This document shows positions 16,828 to 25,900 of a stretch of 42,846 bases of DNA, in pieces. Origin of the DNA: Chloroflexota bacterium (GTDB lineage: Bacteria > Chloroflexota > Dehalococcoidia > SHYD01 > JACQUQ01); assembly GCA_016210175.1 (NCBI GenBank), contig JACQUQ010000214.1, forward strand, positions 1 to 42,846, in the 5' to 3' direction. Each line of letters starts with the position of its first letter. The first letter of the stretch is position 1. The notes under the pieces are model-generated. The model was not told the DNA's origin. It searched no databases and was given only the letters and a program-made list of their open reading frames with translations. Both the position numbers and the translations under genes were made by a program.

Positions 16828-17457
16828 TCAATCGGGCACGAAAGGATCGGGCCAGCCGCGCACCAGGTGTTCCCGCGCGTGGGCGGCGGCCTGGGCCCGG
16901 TGGCTCACCCGGTTTTTGACCCCGGGGGACAACTCTGCCATGGTCTGGCCCAGGTCGGGGAGGAAAAAGATGGGGTCGTAGCCGAAGCCCTGGCTGCCGT
17001 GCGGCTCAAAGGCGATACGGCCTTTGCAGTTACCCTCACAGCTAACCCAGCGGGGCGTGGCCTCCGGGGTAGCCAGCACGATGACGCAGCGGAAGCGGGC
17101 CGCACGCTTCTCCGGCGGCACACCCTCCAGGTGCGCGAGCAAGAAGGCCACCCGTTGCGCATCGGTCAGGCCTGGCCCACCGAAGCGCGCGGCGAAGGGG
17201 CCGGGCGCGCCGCCCAGGGCTTCCACTTCCAGCCCGGAGTCATCGGCCAGGGTCAGCAGGCCGCCTGCCTGGGCGTAGGCGATGGCCTTCAGGCGGGCAT
17301 TCTCCTCATAGGTGGTGCCGGTCTCGTCCACCTGGAGATCGATGCCCTCCTGGTCCGGGGTGGTCAACTGGTAGGGCACGCCCGCCAGGAGATCCTGGAA
17401 CTCCCGGAGTTTCCCCCGGTTGGTCGTCGCGATCAAGAGCTTTCTCAGGGCCGCCAC
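16828..17457 (-). CDS. rdgB: XTP/dITP diphosphatase (RdgB/HAM1 family)
   Basis: 209 aa, typical length. It removes deaminated purine triphosphates (ITP, dITP, XTP) to keep them out of nucleic acids. Motifs: LLIATTNRGKLREF at the N-terminus, LTLADDSGLEVEALGGAPGPFAARF, the FGYDPIFFLPDLGQTMAEL block, and the C-terminal VSHRAQA (SHR motif). It is the last gene of a probable mcm-fbp-rdgB run, separated from fbp by 196 bases with no recognisable signal. Confidence 0.95.
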   Translation of the reverse strand: MAALRKLLIATTNRGKLREFQDLLAGVPYQLTTPDQEGIDLQVDETGTTYEENARLKAIAYAQAGGLLTLADDSGLEVEALGGAPGPFAARFGGPGLTDAQRVAFLLAHLEGVPPEKRAARFRCVIVLATPEATPRWVSCEGNCKGRIAFEPHGSQGFGYDPIFFLPDLGQTMAELSPGVKNRVSHRAQAAAHAREHLVRGWPDPFVPD

Positions 17458-17653
17458 GGGTTCTCCACGATCTCCATCTCCGTATGCTGCGCTCCACGTG
17501 ACGAGACTGGGCAGGGGAGCGTGCGCCGTCCGGTGGTGGGCCAGGCGGCGCAGTGCGGAGCGACCGCTCGGCCCTCCGCACTGCGCCGCTTCGCTTTCCG
17601 GCGTTACCGTGATGTCACCGCGGCGGGGGAGTTCTACCCCCGGCGCCGGGCGC

Positions 17654-18778
17654 TTAGCGGCTCACGAACTCCGCATCCAGTTTCTTCAACGTATCGACCA
17701 GGCCCGTGTAGGCGATCTCCGCCTGGGAAGCCATCGCTACGCCGAAGAACCCCTGGCGCCGGATCTCAATCGCCTTCCGCTGGATGTGCAGGCGCGTGGC
17801 ATCCCAGGAAGCATCGGCGAAGAAATCGTTACTCCGACTGGCGAAACGGCCCTGGGGATCCATGGAGAACCCGAGGCAGGAGACGATGGGCAGGCAGTAG
17901 GCCCCGGACACCGCGCTATTGATCGGGACCGGCATGATCGGCATGGTATGGGACCCCCGGGCGTCGCCGGTGACGTAATGCCCAATGAAATAGGGCTCAA
18001 TCAATTCTTCCGGCGCCGGGAAGATCCCCTGATTGCGGACGATGGCGACCGGGTCATCCTTGCCGGTGTAGCGGCCGGCAATGTTGTGGAGGCGGGTCGC
18101 CGAGACCGAAACCACCTGCTCATCGGGGAAGGCGCGGGAATGGATGGCCTCAATGGCAAACCGATCCATATCCCGCAGGAGCGCACAGACATCCCAGATG
18201 CGCTCCGGGACATCGAGTTTGATGATACGGTCGCCCTCTTTCGCGTCCATATCAATGATAGTGAGCGTAAAGCCTTCATGCAGTCGAGGACTCAACAACA
18301 AGCCACCGTTGTGCATCGGGTCGCAAAAGGCCAGGTAGAGCGGGAGGTTGTATGCCCCAGGGGCACACTTGTCCGCCGCGAAGACCATGAAGGACTCGGC
18401 CGGCCGGCGGGAAGGCAGCAAGTCAAATTCAATCTCGGCGACGGCCGGGCCGGCCCCGCGCACGTTGCCGGAGGGTGCGTCGACCAGCAAGTCCTGGCCG
18501 GCGCCGTAATTCCCCTGCTCCTGGGCGATCCGGGTGGCGGCCAGGAACGCTTGCCAGGCGAGGTCCACGTGGATCTGAGAGTTGCCGGGGCCCTTGTCGT
18601 GGGACAGGATGATCGCGATGTCGTCGCCGGTGTGCGTTACCAGTCCGTCAATCGCCACCCCGCTCCGAATCGCATCGGCAAGCTGCTGGCGCACCGCGTC
18701 CAGCATCTCGACGCTGGGCTTGGTATGTCCACCGATAGACCCAACGTCTGCCTTGATCACACTCAGGGTCACGCGCAC
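17654..18778 (-). CDS. fbp: Class V fructose-1,6-bisphosphatase (FBP aldolase/phosphatase type)
   Basis: 374 aa from GTG 18778, with GGAGGT upstream. It matches the archaeal-type bifunctional FBP aldolase/phosphatase found in thermophilic archaea and deep-branching bacteria. Metal-binding and active-site segments: LSVIKADVGSIGGH at the N-terminus, HTGDDIAIILSHDKG, GQDLLVDAPSGNVRGAGP, and the C-terminal DPQGRF. It makes fructose-6-phosphate from triose phosphates in gluconeogenesis, driving carbon in the anabolic direction. It starts 26 bases after the mcm stop, so the two are one operon. Confidence 0.93.
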   Translation of the reverse strand: MRVTLSVIKADVGSIGGHTKPSVEMLDAVRQQLADAIRSGVAIDGLVTHTGDDIAIILSHDKGPGNSQIHVDLAWQAFLAATRIAQEQGNYGAGQDLLVDAPSGNVRGAGPAVAEIEFDLLPSRRPAESFMVFAADKCAPGAYNLPLYLAFCDPMHNGGLLLSPRLHEGFTLTIIDMDAKEGDRIIKLDVPERIWDVCALLRDMDRFAIEAIHSRAFPDEQVVSVSATRLHNIAGRYTGKDDPVAIVRNQGIFPAPEELIEPYFIGHYVTGDARGSHTMPIMPVPINSAVSGAYCLPIVSCLGFSMDPQGRFASRSNDFFADASWDATRLHIQRKAIEIRRQGFFGVAMASQAEIAYTGLVDTLKKLDAEFVSR

Positions 18779-18804
18779 GTTGTACCTCCTTCATTTACGG
18801 TACG

Positions 18805-20478
18805 CTAGAAGGAGCGATCCCCGGCGTATTCGCCGAAGACGTCCCGCAATACGTCACACACCTCCCCCAGGGTAGCGTACTCCGTCACCGCATCCAGGAT
18901 CGCCGGCATCACCTGCTCCGTGCTGCGGGCTACCGCCGCCAGGTCCCGCAACCGCTGCGCCACCGCCCGATTGTCTCGCGTGCGACGTACCTGCGCCAGA
19001 CGCGCCAGCTGTCGCTGGAGCCCGGCCGCGGCATCCAGTTCCAGCAAGGGCACCGGCAGCGGTTCCGGCTCAGCTTCAACGTGCGCGTTCACGCCCACGA
19101 TGAGCCGCGCCTGGTCTTCGACCGCTTGCTGGAAGCGGAAGGCGGCCTCAGCGATCTCCCGGTGGAAGAAGCCGTTTTCCATGGCCGGGATCACGCCGCC
19201 AAGGCTCGCGATACGGTGCAGATAGCCTTGCGCTGCCTCCTCCATCTGGTTGGTGAGGGTTTCGACCAGGTAGCTGCCGCCCAAGGGGTCCACGCTGTTC
19301 GCCACGCCCGTTTCGTAGGCCAGAATCTGTTGGGTGCGCAGGGCCAGCCGCGCGGCGGCCTCCGAGGGAAGGGCCAGGGCTTCGTCCAGGGCGTTGGTAT
19401 GGAGCGATTGGGTCCCGCCCAGCACTGCAGCCAGGGCCTGGAACGCGACCCGCACCACGTTATTCCAGGGTTGCTGCGCCATCAGGCTGCACCCGGCGGT
19501 CTGGGTGTGGAAGCGCAGCCAGCAGGAGCGCTCCTGGCGGGCCCCGTAGCGCTCGCGCATGATACGCGCCCACAGGCGCCGGGCGGCGCGGAACTTGGCG
19601 ATTTCCTCAAAGAAATCAAGATGGCAATTGAAAAAGAAGCTCAACCTGGGGGCAAAGTCATCGATCGCTAGGCCCCGGTCCCGGCAGGCCTCCACGTAGG
19701 CCGTGCCATTGGCGAGGGTGAACGCCAGTTCCTGCACGGCGGTAGCCCCGGCCTCCCGGATGTGATAGCCGCTGACACTGATGGGGTTCCAGCGGGGCAG
19801 GTGCGCGATGCTGAACGCCACCGTGTCCACGACCAGCCGCAGCGAGGGCTCGGGCGGGAAGATATATTCGTTTTGTGCCATGTACTCTTTCAGAATGTCG
19901 TTCTGGAGGGTGCCGCCCAGGGAAGCCAACGGGATGCCCCGCCGTGCGGCCGCCGCCAGATACATCGCCCAGATCACCGCCGCCGGACTGTTAATGGTCA
20001 TGGAGGTGGTGACCTGGTCCAGCGGAATGCCGTCGAACAGCACCTCCATATCCGCCAGGGACGACACCGCTACCCCACAGCGGCCAAACTCTCCCGCGGC
20101 CGCGGGATGGTCGGTGTCGTACCCCATCAGGGTGGGCAGGTCGAAGGCCACCGAAAGGCCCGTCTCCCCATGCGCCAGCAGAGAGCGATACCGGGCGTTG
20201 GACTCCACGGCGGTGCCGAACCCGGCGAACATGCGCATGGTCCAGAGCCGCCCCCGGTAGCCCGTCGGGTGCAGCCCCCGCAGGTACGGGTACTCCCCCG
20301 GCAGGCCCACATCCCGGAGGTAGTCAGTCCCGGCCAGGGCCGTGGGGGTAGCCACCCGGTCCACGGGGATCCCTGATAAGGTGCGAAATGCTTCCTGACG
20401 CTCTTGGACGTTCTGGAGCCGCGCTGCTGCCTGGGCTTCGCGCTCCTGTAAGGCTGCCAGCAACTCCCGTTCGAACAC
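18805..20478 (-). CDS. Methylmalonyl-CoA mutase-type large subunit (acyl-CoA mutase), lacking B12 domain
   Basis: 557 aa from GTG 20478, which has GGAGGGG about six bases upstream; the track's 642-aa version extends into the leader. The TIM-barrel substrate domain is complete ([71 protein letters not shown]). No C-terminal cobalamin-binding DxHxxG domain follows, so it belongs to the split mutases needing a separate small subunit, absent here. Methylmalonyl-CoA is the default substrate; isobutyryl-CoA or related acyl-CoAs cannot be excluded. It heads a likely mcm-fbp-rdgB transcript, linking propionyl-CoA/succinyl-CoA flux to gluconeogenesis. Confidence 0.88.
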   Translation of the reverse strand: MFERELLAALQEREAQAAARLQNVQERQEAFRTLSGIPVDRVATPTALAGTDYLRDVGLPGEYPYLRGLHPTGYRGRLWTMRMFAGFGTAVESNARYRSLLAHGETGLSVAFDLPTLMGYDTDHPAAAGEFGRCGVAVSSLADMEVLFDGIPLDQVTTSMTINSPAAVIWAMYLAAAARRGIPLASLGGTLQNDILKEYMAQNEYIFPPEPSLRLVVDTVAFSIAHLPRWNPISVSGYHIREAGATAVQELAFTLANGTAYVEACRDRGLAIDDFAPRLSFFFNCHLDFFEEIAKFRAARRLWARIMRERYGARQERSCWLRFHTQTAGCSLMAQQPWNNVVRVAFQALAAVLGGTQSLHTNALDEALALPSEAAARLALRTQQILAYETGVANSVDPLGGSYLVETLTNQMEEAAQGYLHRIASLGGVIPAMENGFFHREIAEAAFRFQQAVEDQARLIVGVNAHVEAEPEPLPVPLLELDAAAGLQRQLARLAQVRRTRDNRAVAQRLRDLAAVARSTEQVMPAILDAVTEYATLGEVCDVLRDVFGEYAGDRSF

Positions 20479-20597
20479 CGCGTCCCCCTCCCTGGGGGCG
20501 GCGCCCATGCCGCCCCACGCCCAGCACACCCGTGGAGAGCCACGCTGCACGGCATCCGCAGTCGGAAAGCTCCCTATGAACAGAACGCATCCGTCAC

Positions 20598-20737
20598 CAA
20601 AAGGGCAGCGCGCCCTGCCAGGGGGAGCTTGGGTCCGGGAGAGCAAAACGAGGTTCGCGAGTGGGAACGATTGGTAGCCATTCACGCCCTGCGGTCGGCC
20701 TGCGCCGCCGCTCCACCGGGCGCGCGTCCCCATCTAA
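20598..20737 (-). ncRNA. Structured leader or small RNA upstream of mcm
   Basis: A ~140-nt segment lies between the strong promoter at 20744-20773 and a GC stem followed by TTTT (GGCAG...CTGCC-CTTTT near 20598-20620). Its ends can pair: 5' GCGCGCCC with 3' GGGCGCGC, plus an adjacent GGGG/CCCU, closing a rod-like structure. That 3' arm also forms the terminator-like stem, so two mutually exclusive folds are possible. I checked for T-box, cobalamin-box, 5S and SRP motifs and found none convincing. It may be an attenuating leader of mcm or an independent small RNA. Confidence 0.4.
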
Positions 20738-20743
20738 GGAAAG

Positions 20744-20773
20744 AGTGTAGCAAGGCAACCCTTCGCCTGTCAA
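20744..20773 (-). promoter_or_regulatory. Strong sigma-70 promoter for mcm leader
   Basis: Minus-strand TTGACA, 18-base spacer, TACACT. The predicted start near 20737 gives a ~260-nt leader before the mcm GTG. Confidence 0.7.
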
Positions 20774-20913
20774 GAAATCCCAAAACTGCCGGGGACCTGG
20801 CATCGTGCCACGCGGCGGAGCAGACCCGCGCAGCGTCGGCGGCAGGCGATCTGCGCGAGGCGTTTCCAGCGATCGGGACCGCGCGCCCGCGTGTTTCCGC
20901 CCTGGGGCAAAGG

Positions 20914-20922
20914 TGTTATAAT
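20914..20922 (+). promoter_or_regulatory. Extended -10 promoter for homoserine kinase gene
   Basis: TGTTATAAT is a perfect extended -10 (TGnTATAAT). The -35 region (TTTCCG, 17 bases upstream) is weak, which extended -10 promoters tolerate. It lies about 45 bases before the ATG and is divergent from the mcm promoter. Confidence 0.6.
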
Positions 20923-20966
20923 GCGGCACGGAATACCATGGGCTTGGGGGTCTCGCAGGAGCAGAC

Positions 20967-21887
20967 ATGGGGGATGCACAGGGGACTGCACGGGTCACGG
21001 TGCGGGTCCCGGCCACCACGGCGAACCTGGGTCCGGGCTTCGATTGCCTGGGCCTAGCCCTGGACCTCAGCGACCGCGTCACCCTCTCGGTCCGGCCGGA
21101 TGGGGGCGGACCGCCACTCGCCGGGGAGGGGCCGCAGCGCGGCCATAACGCGCTGATCCTGAGCGCGGCGCGCACCCTCTACGACCGCGCCGGGCTGTCC
21201 GCGCCGGACCTCTCCCTGGAGCGGCACGCGGGTATCCCCGTCGGCAAGGGACTGGGCAGCAGCGCCGCCGCTATCGTGGCGGGGCTGGTTGCGGCGAACG
21301 AACTGGTCGGGCGGCCGTTTGATCAGGACGGCCTGCTGCACCTGGCCTGCGAGGTGGAGGGCCACCCCGATAACGCCGCGCCCGCGCTCCTGGGCGGCCT
21401 GCGGGTGGCGGTGCTGGAGGAGGGCCGGGTGACCCAGACGCGGGTGCCGCTGCCGGCGGACCTCCAGGCCGTGCTCTTCATCCCCGACTTCGTGATGCCG
21501 ACCCACGAGACCCGCAAGCTCCTGCCCACCGCGCTGAGCCGCCCCGATGTGGTCTTCCAGATCGGGCGGGCGGCGCTGCTGGTGGCCGCGCTGGCGACGG
21601 GCGACCTGGGCAAGCTCCATCTAGGCACCCAGGACCGCCTGCACCAGCCCGCACGGGGGCAGGTGTTCCCGGCCATGTTCGCCATCTTCGCGGCGGCGCG
21701 GGAGGCCGGCGCCCTGGCCGCCTACCTGTCCGGCGGTGGCCCCACCATCTGCGTCTTCACCGCGGGACGGGAGCCGGAGGTGGCCGCGGCAATGGCCCAG
21801 GCCGCGGCCGCGCACGGCGTCGCCGGGGAGACCCGGGTGACCCGGCCCAGCGAGCAGGGCGCGATGATCGTGGGGGGCGACGGATAA
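20967..21887 (+). CDS. thrB: Homoserine kinase
   Basis: 306 aa GHMP-family kinase that phosphorylates homoserine for threonine synthesis. The N-terminus (TVRVPATTANLGPGFDCLGLALDL) is characteristic of ThrB. The ATP-binding GHMP loop reads GKGLGSSAAAIVAGLVAANEL. The C-terminal AAYLSGGGPTICVF glycine-rich motif is also present. The start ATG sits just after an extended -10 promoter. Aspartokinase follows about 216 bases downstream on the same strand, so two steps of the aspartate-derived pathway are neighbours, though repeats separate them. Confidence 0.95.
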   Translation: MGDAQGTARVTVRVPATTANLGPGFDCLGLALDLSDRVTLSVRPDGGGPPLAGEGPQRGHNALILSAARTLYDRAGLSAPDLSLERHAGIPVGKGLGSSAAAIVAGLVAANELVGRPFDQDGLLHLACEVEGHPDNAAPALLGGLRVAVLEEGRVTQTRVPLPADLQAVLFIPDFVMPTHETRKLLPTALSRPDVVFQIGRAALLVAALATGDLGKLHLGTQDRLHQPARGQVFPAMFAIFAAAREAGALAAYLSGGGPTICVFTAGREPEVAAAMAQAAAAHGVAGETRVTRPSEQGAMIVGGDG

Positions 21888-21944
21888 GCTCTCACCGCGA
21901 CCATAGTTGTCATGCTCTGGCGGGCACCACCGAGCATGAACGAA

Positions 21945-22011
21945 CCGCTCGTGGCGAGCTTGTCGAACCAGGAGCGACCCGCTCGCGCTTCGACCGGCTC
22001 AGGGTGAGCGG
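21945..22011. repeat. Intergenic 'CTGTCGAA'-type inverted repeat
   Basis: Two imperfect 23-base arms (left begins CCGCTCGTGGCGAGC, right TTCGACCGGCTCAGGGTGAGCGG) are separated by about 21 bases. The arms resemble the TTCGACAGGCTCAGG repeats dispersed in many environmental genomes. It lies between thrB and the aspartokinase gene. Confidence 0.6.
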
Positions 22012-22051
22012 GCTATTTCGAGGCCAGCACCGCAGATCAGCGAAAAGGGTG

Positions 22052-22084
22052 CCTCGGTGCATTCTGTGTGCTCTGTGGTGAGTA
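22052..22084. repeat. Single-arm copy of the 'ACCACAGAG' repeat
   Basis: The sequence GTGTGCTCTGTGGTGA matches the right arm of the inverted repeat at 1969-2052. Only one arm is present here. It ends about 20 bases before the aspartokinase start, the same placement (leader of a + strand gene) as the full copy. Confidence 0.55.
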
Positions 22085-22103
22085 CGTACCTACGAGGTAG
22101 GGC

Positions 22104-23330
22104 ATGGCACGCATTGTCCAGAAGTACGGCGGCAGCTCCGTCGCTGACGCGGAGCGCATCAAGAACGTCGCCCGCCGCATCGCCCGCGCCCGCGACCAGG
22201 GCAACGAGGTGGTGGTGGTGGTTTCGGCCATGGGCAAGACCCCCGACCAGCTTATCGCCCTGGCCCGCCAGGTCAACCCGTCGCCGAAAGAGCGGGAGCT
22301 GGACCTGCTGCTGTCCACCGGCGAGATGGTCTCCATCGCCCTGGTGGCCATGGCCCTGGACGCCCTGGGCTACCAGGCCATCAGCCTGACCGGCGCCCAG
22401 GCGGGCATCCGCACCGACTCCCTCTACAGCCGCGCCCGCATCCTCGACATCGGCCCGGAGCGGGTGCTCCAGGAGTTGCGGGACGGCAAGATCGTCATCG
22501 TGGCCGGATTCCAGGGCATCAGCGAGGAGATGGACATCACCACCCTGGGCCGCGGAGGCTCCGATACCACCGCGGTGGCCCTGGCTGCGGCACTGCGCGC
22601 CGACCGCTGCGAGATCTACACGGACGTGGAGGGGATCTATACCGCGGATCCCCGTCTCGTGCCTGAGGCCCGGAAGTTGCCGGAGATCCACTACGAAGAG
22701 ATGCTGGAGCTGGCGAGCTGGGGCGCCAAGGTCATGCACAACCGCTCGGTCGAACTGGGCGCGGTGTACGAGGTGCCCATTTGGGTGGCCTCCAGCTTCA
22801 CCGACGCGCCGGGGACCCTGATCCACGGAGGAGCCTCCATCATGGAAGTACGGAATAAAGTGCGGGGCATTGCCCACGACCGGAATGTTGCCAAGATCAC
22901 CGTGGTGGGGGTGCCCGACCGTCCCGGTATCGCCGCAACCCTGTTCGAGCCCCTGGCCGAGGCCGGGGTCAGCGTGGACTGCATCGTCCAGAACGCCAGC
23001 CTGAACAATATCACCGACCTCACCTTCACCGTCGCCAGGGCCGACCTGGAGCGGGCGATGCACCTGGTCGAGCCGGTCGTGCAGCGTATCAACGCGGTGC
23101 GCTGTGCGGCTGACCCCAATTTCGCCAAGGTAAGTATCGTCGGGACCGGCATCCAGAACGCCCCCGGCTACGCGGCCCGTATGTTCCGGGCGCTGTTCGA
23201 GGCCGGCATCAACATCGAATTGATTACCACCTCGGAGATCCGCATTACCTGCCTCATTCGTGACGACGCGGTCGACCAGGCCGTGCAAGCCCTGCACCGG
23301 GCCTTCGAACTGGAGCGCCCCGAAGAGTAG
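22104..23330 (+). CDS. lysC: Aspartate kinase (alpha/beta type)
   Basis: 408 aa, standard length for the monofunctional Gram-positive-type aspartokinase that starts Lys/Thr/Met synthesis. Kinase motifs: [11 protein letters not shown] at the N-terminus, then [34 protein letters not shown] and [13 protein letters not shown]. Two ACT domains follow, from about residue 262 ([17 protein letters not shown]) and 343 ([19 protein letters not shown]), expected to bind lysine and/or threonine. An internal ATG at 22842 (residue 247), eight bases after GGAGGAG, probably yields a separate 162-aa beta subunit. Confidence 0.95.
   Translation: MARIVQKYGGSSVADAERIKNVARRIARARDQGNEVVVVVSAMGKTPDQLIALARQVNPSPKERELDLLLSTGEMVSIALVAMALDALGYQAISLTGAQAGIRTDSLYSRARILDIGPERVLQELRDGKIVIVAGFQGISEEMDITTLGRGGSDTTAVALAAALRADRCEIYTDVEGIYTADPRLVPEARKLPEIHYEEMLELASWGAKVMHNRSVELGAVYEVPIWVASSFTDAPGTLIHGGASIMEVRNKVRGIAHDRNVAKITVVGVPDRPGIAATLFEPLAEAGVSVDCIVQNASLNNITDLTFTVARADLERAMHLVEPVVQRINAVRCAADPNFAKVSIVGTGIQNAPGYAARMFRALFEAGINIELITTSEIRITCLIRDDAVDQAVQALHRAFELERPEE
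22826..22844 (+). promoter_or_regulatory. Internal ribosome-binding site and start for aspartokinase beta subunit
   Basis: GGAGGAG followed eight bases later by ATG, in frame within lysC. The product would begin MEVRNKVRG, which aligns with the beta-subunit start (MEEAVLTGV) of Corynebacterium LysC as I remember it, and comprises both ACT domains. Confidence 0.6.
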
Positions 23331-23352
23331 CCGACAGAGGGAGGGAGAGGTC

Positions 23353-23877
23353 ATGGCCCTGGACCCCTTCCTGGCGGAAACGCTGGCGGTGCTGCGGGAG
23401 CAGCACGCGGAGATGGCGAAGCAGATCACTGGCCTTCCGGCAGCAGCCCTGGAGTGGAAGCCGGGGCCAGGCACGAACTCTTTGGCCGTGCTGGTGCTCC
23501 ACTGCCTGGGGACCGAGCGCTCCTGGCTCTCCCTGGCTGCCGCGGCCGCGCCCCTACCCCGGCGTAACCGGGAAGCGGAGTTCCGAGCCTCAGGCCACGA
23601 CGCCGCCACCTTGCTCGGCATGCTCCAGGCTGCCGACAGCGCAGTGGAGCCCCTGCTCGGTCAGGTAGATCCCGCCAAACTGGGAACACCTCTTGACCTG
23701 GGGTACACCACCGTGACGGGCCAGCGGACCGTGACGCCCGCGTGGGCCATCCAGCACACGGTCGATCACCTGGGTCAGCATGTGGGCCACATGCAGCTCA
23801 CGCGCCAGCTCTGGGACCAGGGCTGGGGCGCGCGGGGCAGCGCGGCATGTGGGGAAGATCATCAGCCCGGCGCGTAG
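23353..23877 (+). CDS. DinB/DUF664-like four-helix protein
   Basis: 174 aa from ATG 23353 (GGGAGAGG upstream), 22 bases after lysC. A helical bundle of the DinB/YfiT type, in which three histidines usually bind a divalent metal. Candidates here are in VLVLHCLGTERSW, QHTVDHLGQHVGHMQL and nearby. Members include thiol-dependent transferases and damage-inducible proteins; no specific activity can be assigned. Close spacing suggests expression together with aspartokinase. Confidence 0.72.
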   Translation: MALDPFLAETLAVLREQHAEMAKQITGLPAAALEWKPGPGTNSLAVLVLHCLGTERSWLSLAAAAAPLPRRNREAEFRASGHDAATLLGMLQAADSAVEPLLGQVDPAKLGTPLDLGYTTVTGQRTVTPAWAIQHTVDHLGQHVGHMQLTRQLWDQGWGARGSAACGEDHQPGA

Positions 23878-23921
23878 GCTTCCCTGGTGTGGGTGCTCGG
23901 TGGAGTAGTGGAGGGAAGGTC

Positions 23922-24287
23922 ATGCTTCAGGTATGCCAGGACTGCCGCTCGGCGTATCATTGGGAGTTCCCGCGGTTTGGGTGCGCCTGTGGCCGCTACG
24001 ATCCATCCCTGGCCGGCGTGGCTGGTGCGCTGACTGACGAACGCACGGCGGTGGCGAACGTTCCGCCCACCCGAACCGGAGCGCGGGCACTGTGGAGCGA
24101 CACCGGTCCCCGCCCGGCTGCGGCGCCCGGCGACCGGCAGCCGCGGCAGGCGCGCCCGCTGCGTTCCCCGTCCCGGTCGCGCCTGCGGGAGCGCTTCGAC
24201 CTGGACGACGACGTGGAAGACCTCCCCTGGCAGCACCGGTCCCGGGACTTCCGCTCTGGCAACCTGCGGTCCCGTCCCGCGGACTGA
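23922..24287 (+). CDS. Small protein with zinc-ribbon-like N-terminus, unrecognised
   Basis: 121 aa from ATG 23922, behind GAGGGAAGG. The N-terminus has CQDC ... CACG spaced by ~15 residues, a plausible four-ligand zinc site. The rest is low complexity: Pro/Arg-rich, then an acidic patch (DLDDDVEDLP) and a basic tail. The disorder-like composition suggests a binding or adaptor protein. The next gene starts 18 bases downstream and probably shares its transcript. Confidence 0.6.
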   Translation: MLQVCQDCRSAYHWEFPRFGCACGRYDPSLAGVAGALTDERTAVANVPPTRTGARALWSDTGPRPAAAPGDRQPRQARPLRSPSRSRLRERFDLDDDVEDLPWQHRSRDFRSGNLRSRPAD

Positions 24288-24304
24288 GGAGGAGGTGGTG
24301 GCTG

Positions 24305-25900
24305 ATGGCAACGCGCAAGCCCTCACGCGGCAAGCCCTCTGAGCCGGCCCGGACGCCGCCAGGTGCAGCCGCCCTCGCGCACCTGCTGGACCGCATGGAT
24401 GAGGCGGTCCTGGCCGCGGACCAGGCGCAGGTCATGGATCTGATGGAGCAACTCTGGCCGAGCCGACGGCAGGTGCCCGGCGTGCTGGCGCAGCGCCTCA
24501 GCAGCGGACAGGCGCGCGTCCCCGCCTTCGCCTTCGAGCTCCTGGAAGGCTTTGCCGGGCTGCGGGCGAAGACCCACCTCCGGCGGATTGCCCAGGACCA
24601 GAGCGCGCCCGACCTGGTGCGGTTTGGCGCGCAGCGCCGCAGCGGGTGGCCGGAGCGGGGCGAAGCCAAGCGCCGCCTGGCGTTCCTCGCATCCTTCCGG
24701 GATGCGGACGGCACGCTGGTCGCCGCGGTTAAGGACGGGGCAGCCATGTGGCCGCCGGATGGCGACGTCTTCCAGGAAGTCCTGGGCTACCTGGTGGTCC
24801 TGCCGGTTGAGCGACAACAGGCGCTCGTCACGCGTTTCGCCCGCGAGGTGGAGATCGGGGCGGGCTGGCTGCTCCATGCGATAGTGCACCTCGACGCCCC
24901 CGCGGTCCAGCGGGCTGCCCTGGACGAGTTGGTGCGGATGCGCGAGCCGGGCGCTGCCGGGGCCATCGCCCGGCTGGAGAGCACCACGCGGGATGCCGGC
25001 CTGCGGGCTGATACCGCGGCTGCCCTCCAGCGCCTGCGCATCCAGGTGGTCGACCCCAGCCAACGGGTGGAGTTTCCCCCGTTTCCCCCCGTCGAGCGCG
25101 CGTTGCTGAGCATCATCGACGGTGGTGGCAGTCAGGCCATCGTGGTCGTGCGGCGCTGGGGAGACGGCGTCTTCCTGCTGGCCGACTTCTGGTGCCGGGA
25201 TGACTGGGGCATCCGCGATACCATTGGGCTGAGCCGGGTCGTGGCAGACCAGTTGCAGGAGGTCCTGGAGGAGTTCGAGGCGGAGGGTGTCGATCTGGTC
25301 GAGGTGGACCTCGCCGCGGTCCGCGGGGCGCTGGCCGGCGCGGTCGCCCTGAACGCGGCGACGGGCCACCGCCTGCCGCCGGTCTTCGAGTGCTGGGAGC
25401 CGCTGGTCCACGAGGCGTACCCGCCGCCGGAGGGCGAACCGGTGGTGGCGCCTGAGCTGGAGGATGCTCCGTATGCCGCCCGGCAGGACCTTGTCCGTTC
25501 CAGTGGCCGGTTACTCGATCATGCCTTCTTTGCGTCCTGGGGCTTCGACCCGGGGGAGACCTCCCAGGCCATGGCTGGGGTACCGCCCCCGCGTGGCGGC
25601 CGGTGGACGGACCGGCAGTACCGACCGCTGGTTGAGCGTCTGGTTGACCCACAGACCTGCGCCCGGCTCCGACAGCGCCTGCGCCGCCAGGCCTGGCTGC
25701 TGGAGCGGAGCGGCGACACCCCCCAGCGTGACCTCGCTCTGGCGACGGCAGCCTCGTTGTCCGGGGCCGGCCCGGCCGACCTGGTCAAGCACCCCTTCGT
25801 GCGCACGCTGGTCCAGCGCAGCGTGGAGGATGTCCTTGCAGAAGCGCTCGCCGTCCTCCCCTTCCCGCCCCTGGGGCCGGAGGAAGAGACATCGGATTGA
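24305..25900 (+). CDS. Unrecognised 531-aa protein
   Basis: Starts at ATG 24305 (GAGGAGGAGG upstream); the track's earlier start is inside the previous gene. The basic N-terminus (MATRKPSRGKPSEPAR) is followed by ~220 residues of short Ala/Leu-rich helical repeats with a HEAT-like look. A beta-rich block (ALLSIIDGGGSQAIVVVRRWGD, FLLADFWCRDDWGI) and a long helical C-terminus follow. No catalytic motif, signal peptide or membrane segment. Proximity to the zinc-ribbon-like protein suggests the two work together. A clear terminator lies ~80 bases downstream. Confidence 0.7.
   Translation: MATRKPSRGKPSEPARTPPGAAALAHLLDRMDEAVLAADQAQVMDLMEQLWPSRRQVPGVLAQRLSSGQARVPAFAFELLEGFAGLRAKTHLRRIAQDQSAPDLVRFGAQRRSGWPERGEAKRRLAFLASFRDADGTLVAAVKDGAAMWPPDGDVFQEVLGYLVVLPVERQQALVTRFAREVEIGAGWLLHAIVHLDAPAVQRAALDELVRMREPGAAGAIARLESTTRDAGLRADTAAALQRLRIQVVDPSQRVEFPPFPPVERALLSIIDGGGSQAIVVVRRWGDGVFLLADFWCRDDWGIRDTIGLSRVVADQLQEVLEEFEAEGVDLVEVDLAAVRGALAGAVALNAATGHRLPPVFECWEPLVHEAYPPPEGEPVVAPELEDAPYAARQDLVRSSGRLLDHAFFASWGFDPGETSQAMAGVPPPRGGRWTDRQYRPLVERLVDPQTCARLRQRLRRQAWLLERSGDTPQRDLALATAASLSGAGPADLVKHPFVRTLVQRSVEDVLAEALAVLPFPPLGPEEETSD

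Noticed and set aside
20598-20737. 5S rRNA, SRP RNA, T-box or cobalamin riboswitch
   Set aside because: A CGTTCCCA...GAAC stretch recalls 5S loop B/C, but the spacing from the 5' end and the rest of the helices do not fit. The T-box and B12-box signatures are absent.
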